A stretch of 64,000 nt of DNA from Mycoplasma haemofelis str. Langford 1 (GCF_000200735.1 NC_014970.1:744001-808000); one strand, 5' to 3'. Positions 18,424 to 28,297 are shown, counted from the stretch's first letter. Program-made: numbers and translations. Notes: generated by a model from the sequence alone, not told the origin.

Positions 18424-19278
18424 CTATTCCTCCAGCTTTAAACATCTAAATCTGAACTTAGGATAGACCTCACTAAACACATTCTCGTCATAAAAATTCT
18501 TAGCCTTATTTTCGTCACATCAGCTCTTTAGATCTTCCTCGTTAGACTTACTATTTTGATTTTCATTCTTTCAAGAATCCAACTCCTTTATCTTTTCATA
18601 TTTCTCCTTTAATTCCTGAGATCGAGATGATTCAGTCAATAGAGTCTCTCCATTCCTCTTAATTAGTTCCTCTATAGTAGAAAACCCTTTGGGAGTGCAT
18701 AAAGCCATAACATTCTGAGCTAAAGCCTCATTTATTGGCTTATCTAAAGAATCATTACACCACGCCTTAAAAGCTTGATGAGCCTTATCCAAATCCTCTA
18801 CCTCCTTACCCTCATCAACTTCCGGAGAATAACCTATTAATGCATGGAATCCATCAATGTGCTTCCTAAATACATAAGCTACCTTATATTGATTCGCTTC
18901 CTGATCTCCCGCCTGTATTAATTTACTGGTATCTCCTGCTATTTGAATTATCCGACCTTTGACTGTCCTAATATTGTCTACACATAATAGGGGAGCAACA
19001 TCCACCAACTCTTCATAACTCTCGGAATTTAAATTCCTTTCACATCAAGACTTCACCCCTCCACTATGGGAGGTGCTTATTCCCAATTTAGAAAGAAGGT
19101 CTTTGTTCTCTTCTAATACAGCTTTCCAATGATTCTCTTCGAAATGGGACAGCAGTTTAAAGCCTTGTCATTCAAGATATTCTTGGAGAGTCTTGGGCTT
19201 AAGATGTTGAAACTTATATCAACCTCCCAATCCAGCCGTTCCTAAGCCCAGAAAAACTAAATAAGGTAAGGCTCTCAT
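18424..19278 (-). CDS. triple-WC family paralog, YPKFRFRC subtype
   Basis: 284 aa from ATG 19278 (MRALPYLVFLGLGTAGLGG). KPKTLQEYLEWQGFKLLS, WCERN...PLLCVDNIRTVK, KVAYVFRKHIDGFHALIGY, WCNDS...MALCTPKGFSTIEELI, WCDEN...YPKFRFRC, tail LKLEE. It shares the FRKHIDGFHALIGYSPE core with the gene at 38178. Function unknown. Confidence 0.9.
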
Positions 19279-19375
19279 AATGGCATGAATCTACAGATTG
19301 AAGTATCAGATGGGTACTTTTAATGGAAGGCAAAAAGGACTAGGAGAGACTTAAATTCAATATCTTTAAAGAATT
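19279..19375. promoter_or_regulatory. divergent intergenic region lacking G-tracts
   Basis: GGTACTTTTAATGG (19313-19326), shared with other divergent regions, is present. The position of the G-rich element holds AAAAAGGACTAGGAGAGAC (19332-19350), where the G-tracts have decayed. TTCAATATC (19354-19362) remains as the candidate -10 area of the plus gene. This natural variant could be informative about repeat function. Confidence 0.5.
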
Positions 19376-19873
19376 ATGTCTTACGCGCTTTTGAAGTTTG
19401 CTGGATTGGGTGGTGTTGCTACAGTTGCTGGGGGAGGTATTACTGTAGGAGCTATGAAGCTTATTGAATCTTCCAATAAATCTACGCCAGCTAAAGAGGA
19501 ATTGAAGAGTCCGAAAGCTACAACTCTTAAAGAAGTGAGATGCGTAATTTATGAATCCAAAAAGCCGGAAGAAGGGGGTGAGCCTAAGAAGTTAAAGGAG
19601 CTATTGAAGAAGTTTGAAAGCAAGGAAAAGTTCTTTGAAGAATTAACAAGTAGACCTAGCTCCGAAGGGGGAGATACATTTAAGAATGAAGTAAGTAATG
19701 CATGTGAAAATAAAGATGGGAAGAAGAACGTTGGAGGGAATGTTTATGTTTGGTACGAAGAGAGTGGAACCAATAAGACATGAACATATGATTTACAGAT
19801 GCATGGAGACACTGATTGAGTAACTGTAACAGGAATTACTAAGACGTTTGAAAATAAGGGCAGTACCGTTTAA
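19376..19873 (+). CDS. WIY-DW family paralog, CxIYEA subtype
   Basis: 165 aa. MSYALLKFAGLGGVATVAGGG anchor, Lys/Glu/Ser linker, VRCVIYESKKPEEGG, KKLKELLKKFESKEKFFEEL, SNACENKDG, GNVYVWYEESGTNKT-W-TYDLQMHGDTDW (Y-D replaces Y-S). Overlaps the stop of the converging minus gene by 4 bases. Function unknown. Confidence 0.9.
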
Positions 19874-20712
19874 CTATCTATAACTTTCTCATCCTTTATA
19901 CATCGAGACTTAACCTTAGGATAATCGTCCTCTAATACTTGAGATCCTTCGAAGAATCCCTTGGAGGCAGATGTATTACATCACTCCTTTAATTTCTCTT
20001 TATCAACACTATCTCCCACATCTTTCTTAAAGGAAGGTAAATCTTTTAAGAGCTTAAGGCGAGCTTCCAACTTGGAGTCTGCATCATCTCCTTCGGTGAT
20101 CATCTGCTTTCCGGAATTGTGAATAAATTCCTTAATAGTAGAGAAGCCTTTAGGCTTGCACAATGATTCAACATTAGCTAGAAGAAGTTCTTCGAACGGG
20201 GCATTAAGAGAGTTCTCGCATCAACTTCTATAAGCCTGAACAGCCTCTTCCAAATTCTCCATAGGCTTGGGAGAGTATCCGATTAACTTTAAGAAATCAA
20301 GGGTATTCTTTCTGAAGACATAGGCTACCTTGTAATCATCTGTCCTATTCAGTAAAGACTTAAGATCCGTCCCCCTTTGAACTATCTTACCTTTGATAGT
20401 CTTAAGGTTATTAACGCATATCTTAGAAGCAGTTCCTATTTGGGAAAGATAACTGCTTTTCTCTAAATGAGAAGCACATCAATCTCTAATTTGATCTTCA
20501 ATATTATCTCCAGAGAATAACTCATATATCAAGGAAGAATGCTCTTCCTTAATGGCCTTCCAAGTAGACTTATCTGATGGAGAGACAACTTGATATCCTC
20601 TCCATTCCAAATACTGTCTTAAAGTCTTTTGGCTTCAGAAGCTAAGTCCATATCAAGTTAAAAGACTAGATCCTAAAGCTGCCCCTAAACCCCCTACAAT
20701 AACCAGTCTCAT
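19870..20712 (-). CDS. triple-WC family paralog, divergent
   Basis: 280 aa from ATG 20712 (MRLVIVGGLGAALGSSLL). One of the most diverged siblings: SQKTLRQYLEWRGYQVVS, WCASH...SKICVNNLKTIK, KVAYVFRKNTLDFLKLIGY, WCENS...ESLCKPKGFSTI, WCNTS...YPKVKSRC, tail IKDEKVIDS. All three WC...C modules are kept even though surrounding sequence has changed, so the Cys are under constraint. It follows the gene at 20745 by 32 bases as the second member of a tandem pair. Confidence 0.88.
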
Positions 20713-20744
20713 CCACAAGCTTCCAACCCAAATAGGATTCTTTC

Positions 20745-21617
20745 CTACTTAGGATCAGCAGTAGTACCTTTAAGACATCTAAATCTAAACTTGGGATAGG
20801 TCTCACTGAACACCTTTGGTTCATGAAAATTCTTACTCTTATTAGTTTCGCATCAAGTCTTTAAATCACTGGAATCACTTTTGCTACCTGTGTTATCTGC
20901 TGTCCAAGTAGATAATTCTTTGATGGCTGTGTATTTCTTCTCCAAATCAGAACTGTTACCACTCTCTGTCAACAACATCTTATCCTCCTTATTTTGTTTT
21001 ATTAGCTCTTCTATAGTTGAGAACTTCTTGGGAGTACATAGAGTTCTAATATTTTGAACCAGAGTCTCATCTATGGGCTTATCTAGAGAATCAGTACATC
21101 ACTTTTTAAAAGCATCCTTAGCAGCCTCTAAATTCTCAACTTCCTTTCCATCATCCTCCATCTGCGGAGAATAACTTATTAAGGAATTAAAACCATCAAT
21201 GTGTTTCCTAAATACATAGGAAACCTTGTACTTGTTATCGGCATCATTGCCATTTATAAGATGACCGGTACCACCATCTAATTGGATAATCCTAGCTTTA
21301 ATCGTCTTAGGATTATCTACACACAAACGTAAAGCCTTAGCCTTCAGATTCTCATAATCCTTGGAATCTATATTGCCCTTACATCACTGCTTAATTCCGT
21401 CAATCTTAGAATTATCTAAACCTGACTCCTTAATGAACTCCTTGTGCTCCTCTAGTACAGCATTTCAATAATTACTTTCCGAATCAGAAATCAATCTCAG
21501 ACCTTGCCACTCTAAGTACTGCCTAAGGGTAGTAGGTTCTAGATTTCGGAACTTATATCATCCCCCTACTCCAGCTGTTCCTAATCCCAGAAGAGCGGCA
21601 GCCGAAAGAGGTCTCAT
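20745..21617 (-). CDS. triple-WC family paralog, YPKFRFRC subtype
   Basis: 290 aa from ATG 21617 (MRPLSAAALLGLGTAGVGG). FRNLEPTTLRQYLEWQG, WCKGN...LRLCVDNPKTIK, KVSYVFRKHIDGFNSLISY, WCTDS...RTLCTPKKFSTIEELI, WCETN...YPKFRFRC, tail LKGTTADPK, stop TAG 20745. First gene of a tandem pair with the gene at 19870. Confidence 0.9.
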
Positions 21618-21723
21618 GGTGGCAGGAGCTTATAGTGGTGGCTTTAAATAGGGTGGTATTTTTGACCGAAAATAAAAAGGGTGGAAGGGTGGAAGGGTGC
21701 GAGAAATCTAGTAGCTGTGACGC
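21618..21723. promoter_or_regulatory. divergent promoter with GGGTGGAA array
   Basis: CTTATA 21629-21634 for the minus gene, a GGTGGTATTTTTGACC stretch (21651-21666), then AAAAAGGGTGGAAGGGTGGAA and GGGTG (21674-21699). The last GGGTG begins 29 bases before ATG 21724. AATCTAGTAGC (21705-21715) is the candidate -10 area. Confidence 0.65.
21679..21699 (+). repeat. GGGTGGAA promoter repeat, 2 units plus GGGTG
   Basis: Three G-tracts at 21679, 21687 and 21695 with perfect 8-base periodicity. One tract short of a full G-quadruplex pattern unless neighbouring GG dinucleotides contribute. Confidence 0.85.
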
Positions 21724-22227
21724 ATGTCTTACGGAATTCTAAAATTAGCTGCTATTGGTGGTGGCACAGCTGCCGCTGGAGGAGGTATTATTGTTGGATC
21801 CAAAATATTCTCAGAACCTAAATCGGAGACACCCAAATACAAAACAGTATCTGATACTAAGGATTCAAAAGAGGAGGAATTACAATCCCTTCTTAACAGT
21901 GGTGCTTGTATTATCTATGAAGCAGAAGCTCCAGAGACAGTACAAAGTAAACGTAAATTTAAGAAGTTAAAAGATAGATTGTGAAGCAAAGAGGGATTCT
22001 TCAATAAGCTAGATCAACAGGAACCCAAGATATGAAATCTTGAGAAATTAAAGGAAGAGGTTACTGGTAGTTGTGAAAAGTCTCCGTCTAAGAGGGTTTA
22101 CTTATGGTGGGGAATTGGGGATAAGAGTAAATCAGAGACTTGAGTTTACTCTACAGAAATGAATTCAACTGATTGATTAAAACAGAGTGATATTGAAATT
22201 CCGGAGAGCTTTAATATCGGAGAATAG
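21724..22227 (+). CDS. WIY-DW family paralog, WN...GC/WWG subtype
   Basis: 167 aa. MSYGILKLAAIGGGTAAAGGG anchor, Lys/Ser/Asp/Glu linker, GACIIYEAEAPETVQ, KFKKLKDRL-W, KIWNLEKLKEEVTGSC, RVYLWWGIGDKSKS, TWVYSTEMNSTDWLKQSDIEIP. The remnant at 10500 is its closest relative. It ends 1 base before the stop of the converging minus gene. Confidence 0.9.
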
Positions 22228-22228
22228 A

Positions 22229-23071
22229 TTACTTATCTGTTATCTCGGATCCTTTAACGCATCTAGATATCACTTTAGGTAAGATTTCATCCAGAACATT
22301 CAAAGAGTCACTAAAGTTCTTTCCTAAATTCTCTGTACATCACTTCTTCAATCCTTCTTCTCCGCTTTCAATACTGTCAGCTTTATAAGAGTCGAAGTTA
22401 CTAATCTTCTCGTGAAGCTGCTTCAGATCCTCCTTTTGACTGTCCTCTGTTAATAGAGTTCTTCCGGATAAGTATGCCTTTACTGTAGAGAAGTTCTTAG
22501 GCACGCAGAATACCAAGAAGCTTTCATATACGGAATCCTTAAACTCCGATTCAAGAGAATTTTGACATCATCCTTTATACTTGTCGATAGCTGGATTTCA
22601 TTCACTCTCATCCTCCTCGGGAGCATGACCTATAAGCTTTAGGAAATCCTCATTGTGCTTCCTAAAGGCATAAGAAACCTTGTACTTCTCATCATTATTA
22701 GTTTGCCCAGTTAAGAACGTATTCAAATCCTTCTTATTTTGAACTAACTTACCCTTTACAGTCTTGACGTTATAGACACATAAATCAATAGCATTCTGGA
22801 TATGATCATTGAACTTCACTAAAGGAGTATGTTCATCACATCACTTCTTCAATAATGCCTTATCTTTAGAGCCAACAACTCTAGTAGCAACTTCTTCCCT
22901 TTCTTTCAGAATAGAATCCCAAGTTGGATCTTCGGCAGAAGTAACTAACTTAAATCCTTGTCACTCTAGATACTCCTTAAGATTCTTAGGTTGTAGTGAT
23001 TGAAATCCATACCAACCTACAGAACATACTCCTGCACATGAAAGTGAAGCCACCACCGGCAATGTTTTCAT
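22229..23071 (-). CDS. triple-WC family paralog, YGFQSLQPKNL subtype
   Basis: 280 aa from ATG 23071 (MKTLPVVASLSCAGVCS). The anchor carries two Cys, unusual in the family; the context S-C-A-G is not a clear lipobox. LQPKNLKEYLEWQGFKLVT, WCDEH...IDLCVYNVKTVK, KVSYAFRKHNEDFLKLIGH, WCQNS...LVFCVPKNFSTVKAYLSG, WCTEN...LPKVISRC. It follows the gene at 23080 by 8 bases as the second of a tandem pair, the same placement as the related gene at 10628. Confidence 0.88.
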
Positions 23072-23079
23072 AGGGAGCC

Positions 23080-23946
23080 CTACTTGCTAGAAGTGGTGGA
23101 CTTAATACATCTGAATCTGAACTTAGGATAGTCCTCACTAAATACTCCAGAATCCGAGAACTTCTTATTTTCAGTTTCTGTACACCAATTCTTCAAATCT
23201 TCTTTACTAGAAGCATTCTGCTTATCCTGCTTCCAAGAAGCTTTCTCTTTAATCTCTTCAAACTTCTGTTGTAATTCTGAATCGTTTTTGGGGTCAGTAA
23301 GAAGAGAATCCTTTTCACCATTCTGCTCTATTAATTCCTTAATAGTGGTGAACTTCTTAGGCGTACACAAAGTCCTAACATTCAATACCAATGTATCATC
23401 AACAGGCTTCTTTAAAGAGTCCTCACATCAGTTTTGAAATGCGGTTTTAGAGGCCTCCAGATTCTCCTGTTCCTTTCCCTGTTCATCAACTTCAGGTTTG
23501 TAGCCTATTAGATCATGAAAGCCGTCAATGTGCTTTCTAAAGACATAGGCTACCTTGTACTTCTCAGCATCACCACTAGATATAAGCTTCTCAGTTCCCC
23601 CGTCCAACTGAATAATCCTAGACTTAACTGTCTTGGGATTATCTACACACAACTCAACCGCGTAGTCCTTGAGGTCATCATACTTCTCCTTAGGTAAATT
23701 ACCAACGCATCACTGTTTAATATCTTGAATAGTAGGCTCTTCCTTGCTAGTAGCCTTCTTAGCTATATCCTTACTATCCTCTAATACAGCCTTCCAGTAG
23801 TTATCACTAGAATCTGAAATTAAATTCAAGCCTTGCCACTCTAAATACTCCTTTAGAGTTCTAGGAGTAAGATTGCTAAACTTATATAAGCCACCGAAAC
23901 CTGTTGCCCCTATACCTAAAAGAGCCAAAGCTGGAATGAGTCTCAT
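23080..23946 (-). CDS. triple-WC family paralog, YPKFRFRC subtype
   Basis: 288 aa from ATG 23946 (MRLIPALALLGIGATGFGG). LTPRTLKEYLEWQGLNLIS, module 1 WCVGN...IELCVDNPKTVK-like (VELC), KVAYVFRKHIDGFHDLIGY, WCEDS...RTLCTPKKFTTIKELIEQ, WCTET...YPKFRFRC, tail IKSTTSSK. The second half is very similar to the gene at 5433 (IKELIEQNGEK and following). First of a tandem pair with 22229. Confidence 0.9.
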
Positions 23947-24010
23947 ATCGAGGGGGCAGGCATTTAAATAAAACTAGCAGGGAATACTAAAGAATTAAAG
24001 GGGTTACTCT
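23947..24010. promoter_or_regulatory. divergent intergenic region
   Basis: 64 bases between ATG 23946 and GTG 24011. GAGGGGGCAGGC (23950-23961) and AAAGGGGTTA (23998-24007) are G-rich but do not show the 8-base repeat. No CTTATA box. Confidence 0.35.
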
Positions 24011-24475
24011 GTGAATCACGGTTTCATAAGAACAGCCGCCATTGCAGGAGTATCGACAGCCGGAGGTATTGTTTATCAACTCCTTTCCCCTTCTTTATTC
24101 AAACAGAAAGAATTAACGATACCAAAGGCTAAATTAGTCTCTGTTACTTCATCCAAAGAAGAGCCCTCTAGGAAATGCTTTATCTTTGTTACAGATAAAG
24201 CTACTGGAGGTAAAGAGAATCCTAGGATCACTAAGATACTTAAGAAGTTTGAAGGTATTGAAGAGTTCCTAAAGGATATAGGTAATACAGCACACGAGAC
24301 ATTCAAGAGGAATGTGAGGAGTGCTTGTAAAGGCAATAAATCTAAGATTCATAAGACTAGGGGGAGCATAAACATCTATGTCTATCAACAGAATGATGGG
24401 AGATGAAGTTACAACCGCAAAATACAAAGGGATTGAGAAGCAGAGGGGATTAAATTTGAACCTTTAGAGCGGTAA
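24011..24475 (+). CDS. WIY-DW family paralog, CFIFVT subtype
   Basis: 154 aa. The start is GTG 24011 (VNHGFIRTAAIAGVSTAGG), an unusual start for the family. Short anchor and linker, RKCFIFVTDKATGGKEN, ITKILKKFEGIEEFLKDI, RSACKGNKSKI, SINIYVYQQNDGR-W-SYNRKIQRDW: here S-Y-N replaces I-Y-S. The stop is 2 bases before the next ATG. Function unknown. Confidence 0.87.
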
Positions 24476-24477
24476 CT

Positions 24478-24984
24478 ATGCCTTCCACTTTATTAAAGTT
24501 CGTTGGGTTGGGAAGCATTGCTGCTGCAGGCGGTGGAATCACACTTGGAGCCATGAAGTTTTCCGGAACCGAGAAGCCCACTCCTAAATCCGTAGAAGCT
24601 CCTTTAGAAAGCAAAGAAGTAGTTCCTCCCATTCCAACAGAGCCCACTTGTGTTATCTATGAGGCCAAAGAACCAATAAAGAAAGATGGAGTGGATGAAT
24701 TTACGGAGCTCCTTAAGAAGTTTGAAAATAAGGAAGAGTTCTTCAAAGAATTACAAGTCAGAAGAAGTACGAATGAGAGTGGATTAAAGGCTGAGTTGGA
24801 TGATGCTTGTAAGAACTTAAACAACAAGAGGAATGTAAATGGAAATATCTACCTCTGATACGGAAGAAGTGGATCTCAGGAGACATGAATTTACGCAACA
24901 AGAATGCATGATAAGAATGTTGATTGAGTGAATAAGGAAGGAATTATCAAATCATTTGAAACTCGGAATACACAAGAACGCTAA
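24478..24984 (+). CDS. WIY-DW family paralog, CxIYEA subtype
   Basis: 168 aa. MPSTLLKFVGLGSIAAAGGG anchor, Pro/Glu/Val linker, PTCVIYEAKEPIKKDG, F-T-E-L-L-K-K-F, DDACKNLNN, GNIYL-W-YGRSGSQETWIYATRMHDKNVDWVN. Starts 2 bases after the preceding stop; its stop overlaps that of the converging minus pseudogene (24981-24983). Confidence 0.9.
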
Positions 24985-25741
24985 TTCTTCTGCTCATCTA
25001 AGCACCTATATCTAAACTTAGGATAGACCTCACTGAACACCCCCTGATCATAGAAGTTCTTATCCTTACTCTCTTTACATCAATCACTTAAATCCTCCTT
25101 ATTCCCATTGCTTGTCTTATTCTCAGCCGTTCAGGATGCCCATTCCTTAATATCGTTATATTTCTTCTCTAACTTCAAGGAGTTCTTCGAATCAGTAAGA
25201 AGCAATGAAGTCTCCTTTCTCTGATTGATTAGATCACTAATGGAAGAGAATCCTTTGGGAGTACATAAGGACTTTACATTACGAACCAAAGTATCTTCAA
25301 CTGGCTTATCTAAAGAATCTTGACATCACCTCTTGAATGCTTCCTAAAGACATAGGCTACTTTGTAATCATTATCCTGAGAAATTAGACCATCTGCACTT
25401 CCATACAATTGAATCATTCTGGCTTTAACTGTCTTAGGATTATCGACACATAGGGAAGAAGCATTAGATATGAGATTGTCATAACTCTTAGATTCCAAAC
25501 TACGTCTACACCACTCCCTTAAAGAAGCCGTGTCGGATCCTAAACTCAGATCATTAACTAATTTCTGATTCTCATCCAAAATAGACTTCCAATAATTCTC
25601 TTCAGAATCAGAAAGCAATCTCAATCCTTGCCATTCAAGATACTCTCGAAGCGTTTTGGGTTTAAGATGATGAAACTTATACCATCCACCCATTCCGACA
25701 GCACTGATGCCTGCCAGAGCCAAAACGGGAAGCGTTTTCAT
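24981..25741 (-). pseudogene. triple-WC paralog broken by an internal deletion
   Basis: From ATG 25741 (MKTLPVLALAGISAVGMGG) through YLEWQG, WCRRS...SSLCVDNPKTVK and KVAYVFRKH the frame is intact. It then runs out (S-R-G-D-V-K-I-L, stop at 25310-25312). Immediately after FRKH another frame resumes with F-K-R-W-C-Q-D-S-L-D-K-P and continues through module 2, module 3 and RFRCLDEQKN to TAG 24981. The IDGFHALIGY...A block of about 35 residues is missing. GGAAGCATTCAAGAGG at the join (25327-25342) suggests deletion across a short GAAGCAT homology. The single visible product would be a 143-aa truncated protein. Confidence 0.85.
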
Positions 25742-25810
25742 ATTGAAACTTTCATTTCTATAGGGGAAAATTCTTAGGGGGAAAAAACATTAAATAACCT
25801 ACGGATACAG
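25742..25810. promoter_or_regulatory. divergent intergenic region
   Basis: 69 bases containing CTATAGGGGAAAATTCTTAGGGGGAAAA (25758-25785). G-tracts are present but 17 bases apart, not the GGGTGGAA array. ACCTACGGATACAG immediately precedes ATG 25811. Confidence 0.35.
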
Positions 25811-26290
25811 ATGGCTTATTCAAAGATACTTGCTTTAGGGGGATTAACAGCTGCTTCTGGAGGAGTAGCGGGTGGAGCCTTTCTTTCATCATCCAAAGGG
25901 AAGGCTCCCGAAGCTTCGAAGACTATTTCCCCAGTTTCCACAAAAGGAAAGGAAACGGTTGAAGCTCCAAAGGAGAAGAAGTGCTTTATCTATGTAGCGG
26001 AGAACGTTAATAAGAGAGATAACACAGTTGAACTTACACACATCAGTCAGAAAGTTGAAGGGGCTGAGAAGTTTCTAGAAGGGAAGCAGACAAGTAATGG
26101 TAAGTTTGAAGATGATGTAAGGAAGGCCTGTTCTGGGGAGAAAGAAGAGATTGATAAGACTAAAGAAAGCTTGCGCGTTTATGTCTATCAAAACGGAGGA
26201 AGTTGAGTCTATGCAAAAGTTATGCAAACCCAAGATTGAGCCAGTCAACAGAACATAATTACCAACTCTGGATCTGTTCTTAAGTCCTAA
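25811..26290 (+). CDS. WIY-DW paralog, MAYSK subtype, unit 1 gene 1
   Basis: 159 aa, first gene of a three-gene unit that is repeated tandemly to 32.5 kb. MAYSKILALGGLTAASGG anchor, Lys/Glu/Ser linker, KKCFIYVAENVN, LTHISQKVEGAEKFL, RKACSGEKEEI, RVYVYQNGGS-W-VYAKVMQTQDWA. Start 2 bases before-to-after spacing (TAATTATG) to the next gene. The GKAPEAS...KGKETV linker is repeated almost exactly in the chimeric gene at 28877. Confidence 0.9.
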
Positions 26291-26292
26291 TT

Positions 26293-26772
26293 ATGGCTAT
26301 AGGAACATCAAAAATGCTGTTATTTGGTGCCTCAGCCGCATCAATCGGGGGAGGAGTTGCTGCAGGAGCTTCAATGCTTCCCAGCTCGAAAGAAGAAAGG
26401 GAGGTAAAGTTAACTTCAGCTTATTCCAAAGAGCCAGAAGATATTTCTACGCTTCCTTCAGAATCCAAGAAGTGCATTCTGTATGTAACAAATGAAGCCA
26501 CAACTTCCAACATCACCAAAATACTTTCTAGACTCGAGAACGTACAAGAGTTTCTAGAAACCAAAAAGACCTCTGATCCTGTATTTGTAACAGACGTAGA
26601 AACCGCTTGCCTTGGCCAGACTCAAGGAAAGTTTGTGGATGCTGAGGAAGGTATAAATGTTTATGAGAAGAATGAAAAAGGCGGTAAGAAATGAATTTAT
26701 TCCACAAATTTACAAAAAGATTGAATGAAAGTTGAGTCAGTAAATAAGGACGCCATCACTCATCATGCCTAG
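26293..26772 (+). CDS. WIY-DW paralog, MAIG subtype, unit 1 gene 2
   Basis: 159 aa. MAIGTSKMLLFGASAASIGGG anchor, Lys/Glu/Ser linker, KKCILYVTNEATTSN, ITKILSRLENVQEFLETKK, ETACLGQTQGKFVD, INVYEKNEKGGKK-W-IYSTNLQKDW. A V-Y-V-Y-E-K doublet is shortened to V-Y-E-K compared with siblings. The last codons overlap the start of the next gene by 8 bases (CATCATGCCTAG). Confidence 0.9.
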
Positions 26773-27337
26773 TTTAAGCCTTTTGAAAGTTATTTGCGGC
26801 GGTGTTGCGGCAACAGCTGGAACATTAGGAATAGGATCATTCTTGTTGCCTGAAGCTCCTGCAGAAGAATCCATAGCTACTAAGAAAGCAAGTTTTGAAG
26901 AACAAGAAGATCTTGAAGAGATAGAAGAAACTGAACAAGAGGAAGTTCTGGGCGTTGAGGATCAAGCGGAGGAGAGTCTTTCAACCGAGGATGAAGAGAC
27001 AGTAGAGGAAGTTAAGAAGGAGCCTGAACCAGTTGTTCCTAAATGTACTTTTTATGTAGTTAAGAATCCAGAAAGAACTAGGAATGGCAAGATAGTTAAA
27101 GAGATTATTAAGAAAGTTACTGAGAATCAAGAGGCCTTCTTGAAAGGGAAAAGCGATGCCTTTAATAGAGACATAAAGAAGGCATGTCCTTCAACCCTTA
27201 CAGCATCTAAAGATATTTATGTGTGGGAGGAATATGCGGGCTGGATGTATGCGGATGATGTCTCAAACAAGAATTGATTAGCTCAAGAGGGTGTCACAGT
27301 TCCTCCTGAATTAAAGGTAGATTCTAAGGGTAATTAA
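26765..27337 (+). CDS. WIY-DW paralog, acidic-stalk subtype, unit 1 gene 3
   Basis: 190 aa. MPSLSLLKVICGGVAATAG anchor with a Cys at residue 11, then a strongly acidic Glu/Asp stalk (about residues 40-90, EQEDLEEIEETEQEEV and similar), VPKCTFYVVKNPERTR, IVKEIIKKVTENQEAFL, KKACPSTLTAS, DIYVWEEYAGWMYADDVSNKNW. The stalk probably projects the Cys-paired domain from the membrane. Closest paralog is 29355. Confidence 0.9.
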
Positions 27338-27340
27338 TCA

Positions 27341-27817
27341 ATGGCTTACGCAAAGATATTGACTTTAGGGGGATTAACTGCCACTTCTGGTGGTGTTGCA
27401 GGAGGCGCTTATCTTTATTCTTCTGGAGGAAAAGAGCAGGAGAGCCCTAAGACCTTGACTTCTTCAAAAGGAAAGGAAACAGTAGTCTTTGAAACTTCCA
27501 GTAAGAAGTGCTTTATCTTTGTTGCTGGAGACGTTACAGGAAGTGGTGACAGTATTAACTTTACAAAAATAACTCAGAAGGTAGAGGGAGCAGAGGAATT
27601 CTTAAAGGATAAAAGTACAAGTTCTGAACAGTTCAAGAAAGATATTAAGGACGCATGTTCTGGGAACAAAACCGAGATCAATAAGGAGAAAGAGGACTTT
27701 CGAGTTTATGTTTACAAGAATGGCGATAATTGAAATTACACCCAACACATGCAGAAGCAAGATTGAGCAAATAATCCTGAAATAATAAGTAGTTCAGGAT
27801 CTATCCTGAATTCTTAA
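27341..27817 (+). CDS. WIY-DW paralog, MAYSK subtype, unit 2 gene 1
   Basis: 158 aa. MAYAKILTLGGLTATSGG anchor, short linker, KKCFIFVAGDVTGSGD, ITQKVEGAEEFLKDK, KDACSGNKTEIN, RVYVYKNGDN-W-NYTQHMQKQDWA (N-Y replaces I-Y). The next gene begins 2 bases after the stop, as in unit 1. Confidence 0.9.
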
Positions 27818-27819
27818 TT

Positions 27820-28296
27820 ATGGCAATAGGGACATCCAAGATGTTGTTACTGGGCGCATCAACTGCATCTGTTGGAGGGGTATCTGCAGGGGCATTACTT
27901 CTTCCTAATATGAAAGGGGAGAAGGGGATCGAATTAACTTCTGCTAAGGAAGATACTGCTACTCCCGAAATAGTTAAGAAATGTGTTGTCTATGTAACTA
28001 ACGTACCTACTGGAACAAACTCAAATCAAAGCGTTACTGAAATACTCTCTAAATACACAAATATATCCGACTTCCTAAAGGACAAGGAAAGCACTAATTC
28101 TACATTTGTTGAAGACGTAAAGAAAGCCTGTTCTGGAAACGGGGAAAAGAAGTTTGTTGATTCGGGGGAAGAAATGCATGTCTACATTTACGAAAAGACA
28201 GAAAGTAACGGCACTAAGAAGTGAATCTACTCCTCTGACCTCCAACAAGACTGGATGAAGAGGGAGGGCGTCGACAAGACAAAATTAACAAGTTAA
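27820..28296 (+). CDS. WIY-DW paralog, MAIG subtype, unit 2 gene 2
   Basis: 158 aa. MAIGTSKMLLLGASTASVGG, LLLPNMKGEKG, KKCVVYVTNVPTGTN, VTEILSKYTNISDFL, KKACSGNGEKKFVD, MHVYIYEKTESNGTKK-W-IYSSDLQQDWM. It contains a single GGGGAGAA unit at 27915-27922 (AAGGGGAGAAGGGGATC). The sibling at 29928 has this unit duplicated and is frameshifted. Confidence 0.9.
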
Positions 28297-28297
28297 G

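Noticed and set aside
22229..23071. Cys in the anchor as a lipobox
   Set aside because: The context (S-L-S-C-A-G-V-C-S) is close to the N-terminus, not preceded by a typical hydrophobic h-region ending in L-x-x-C, and siblings have no Cys there.
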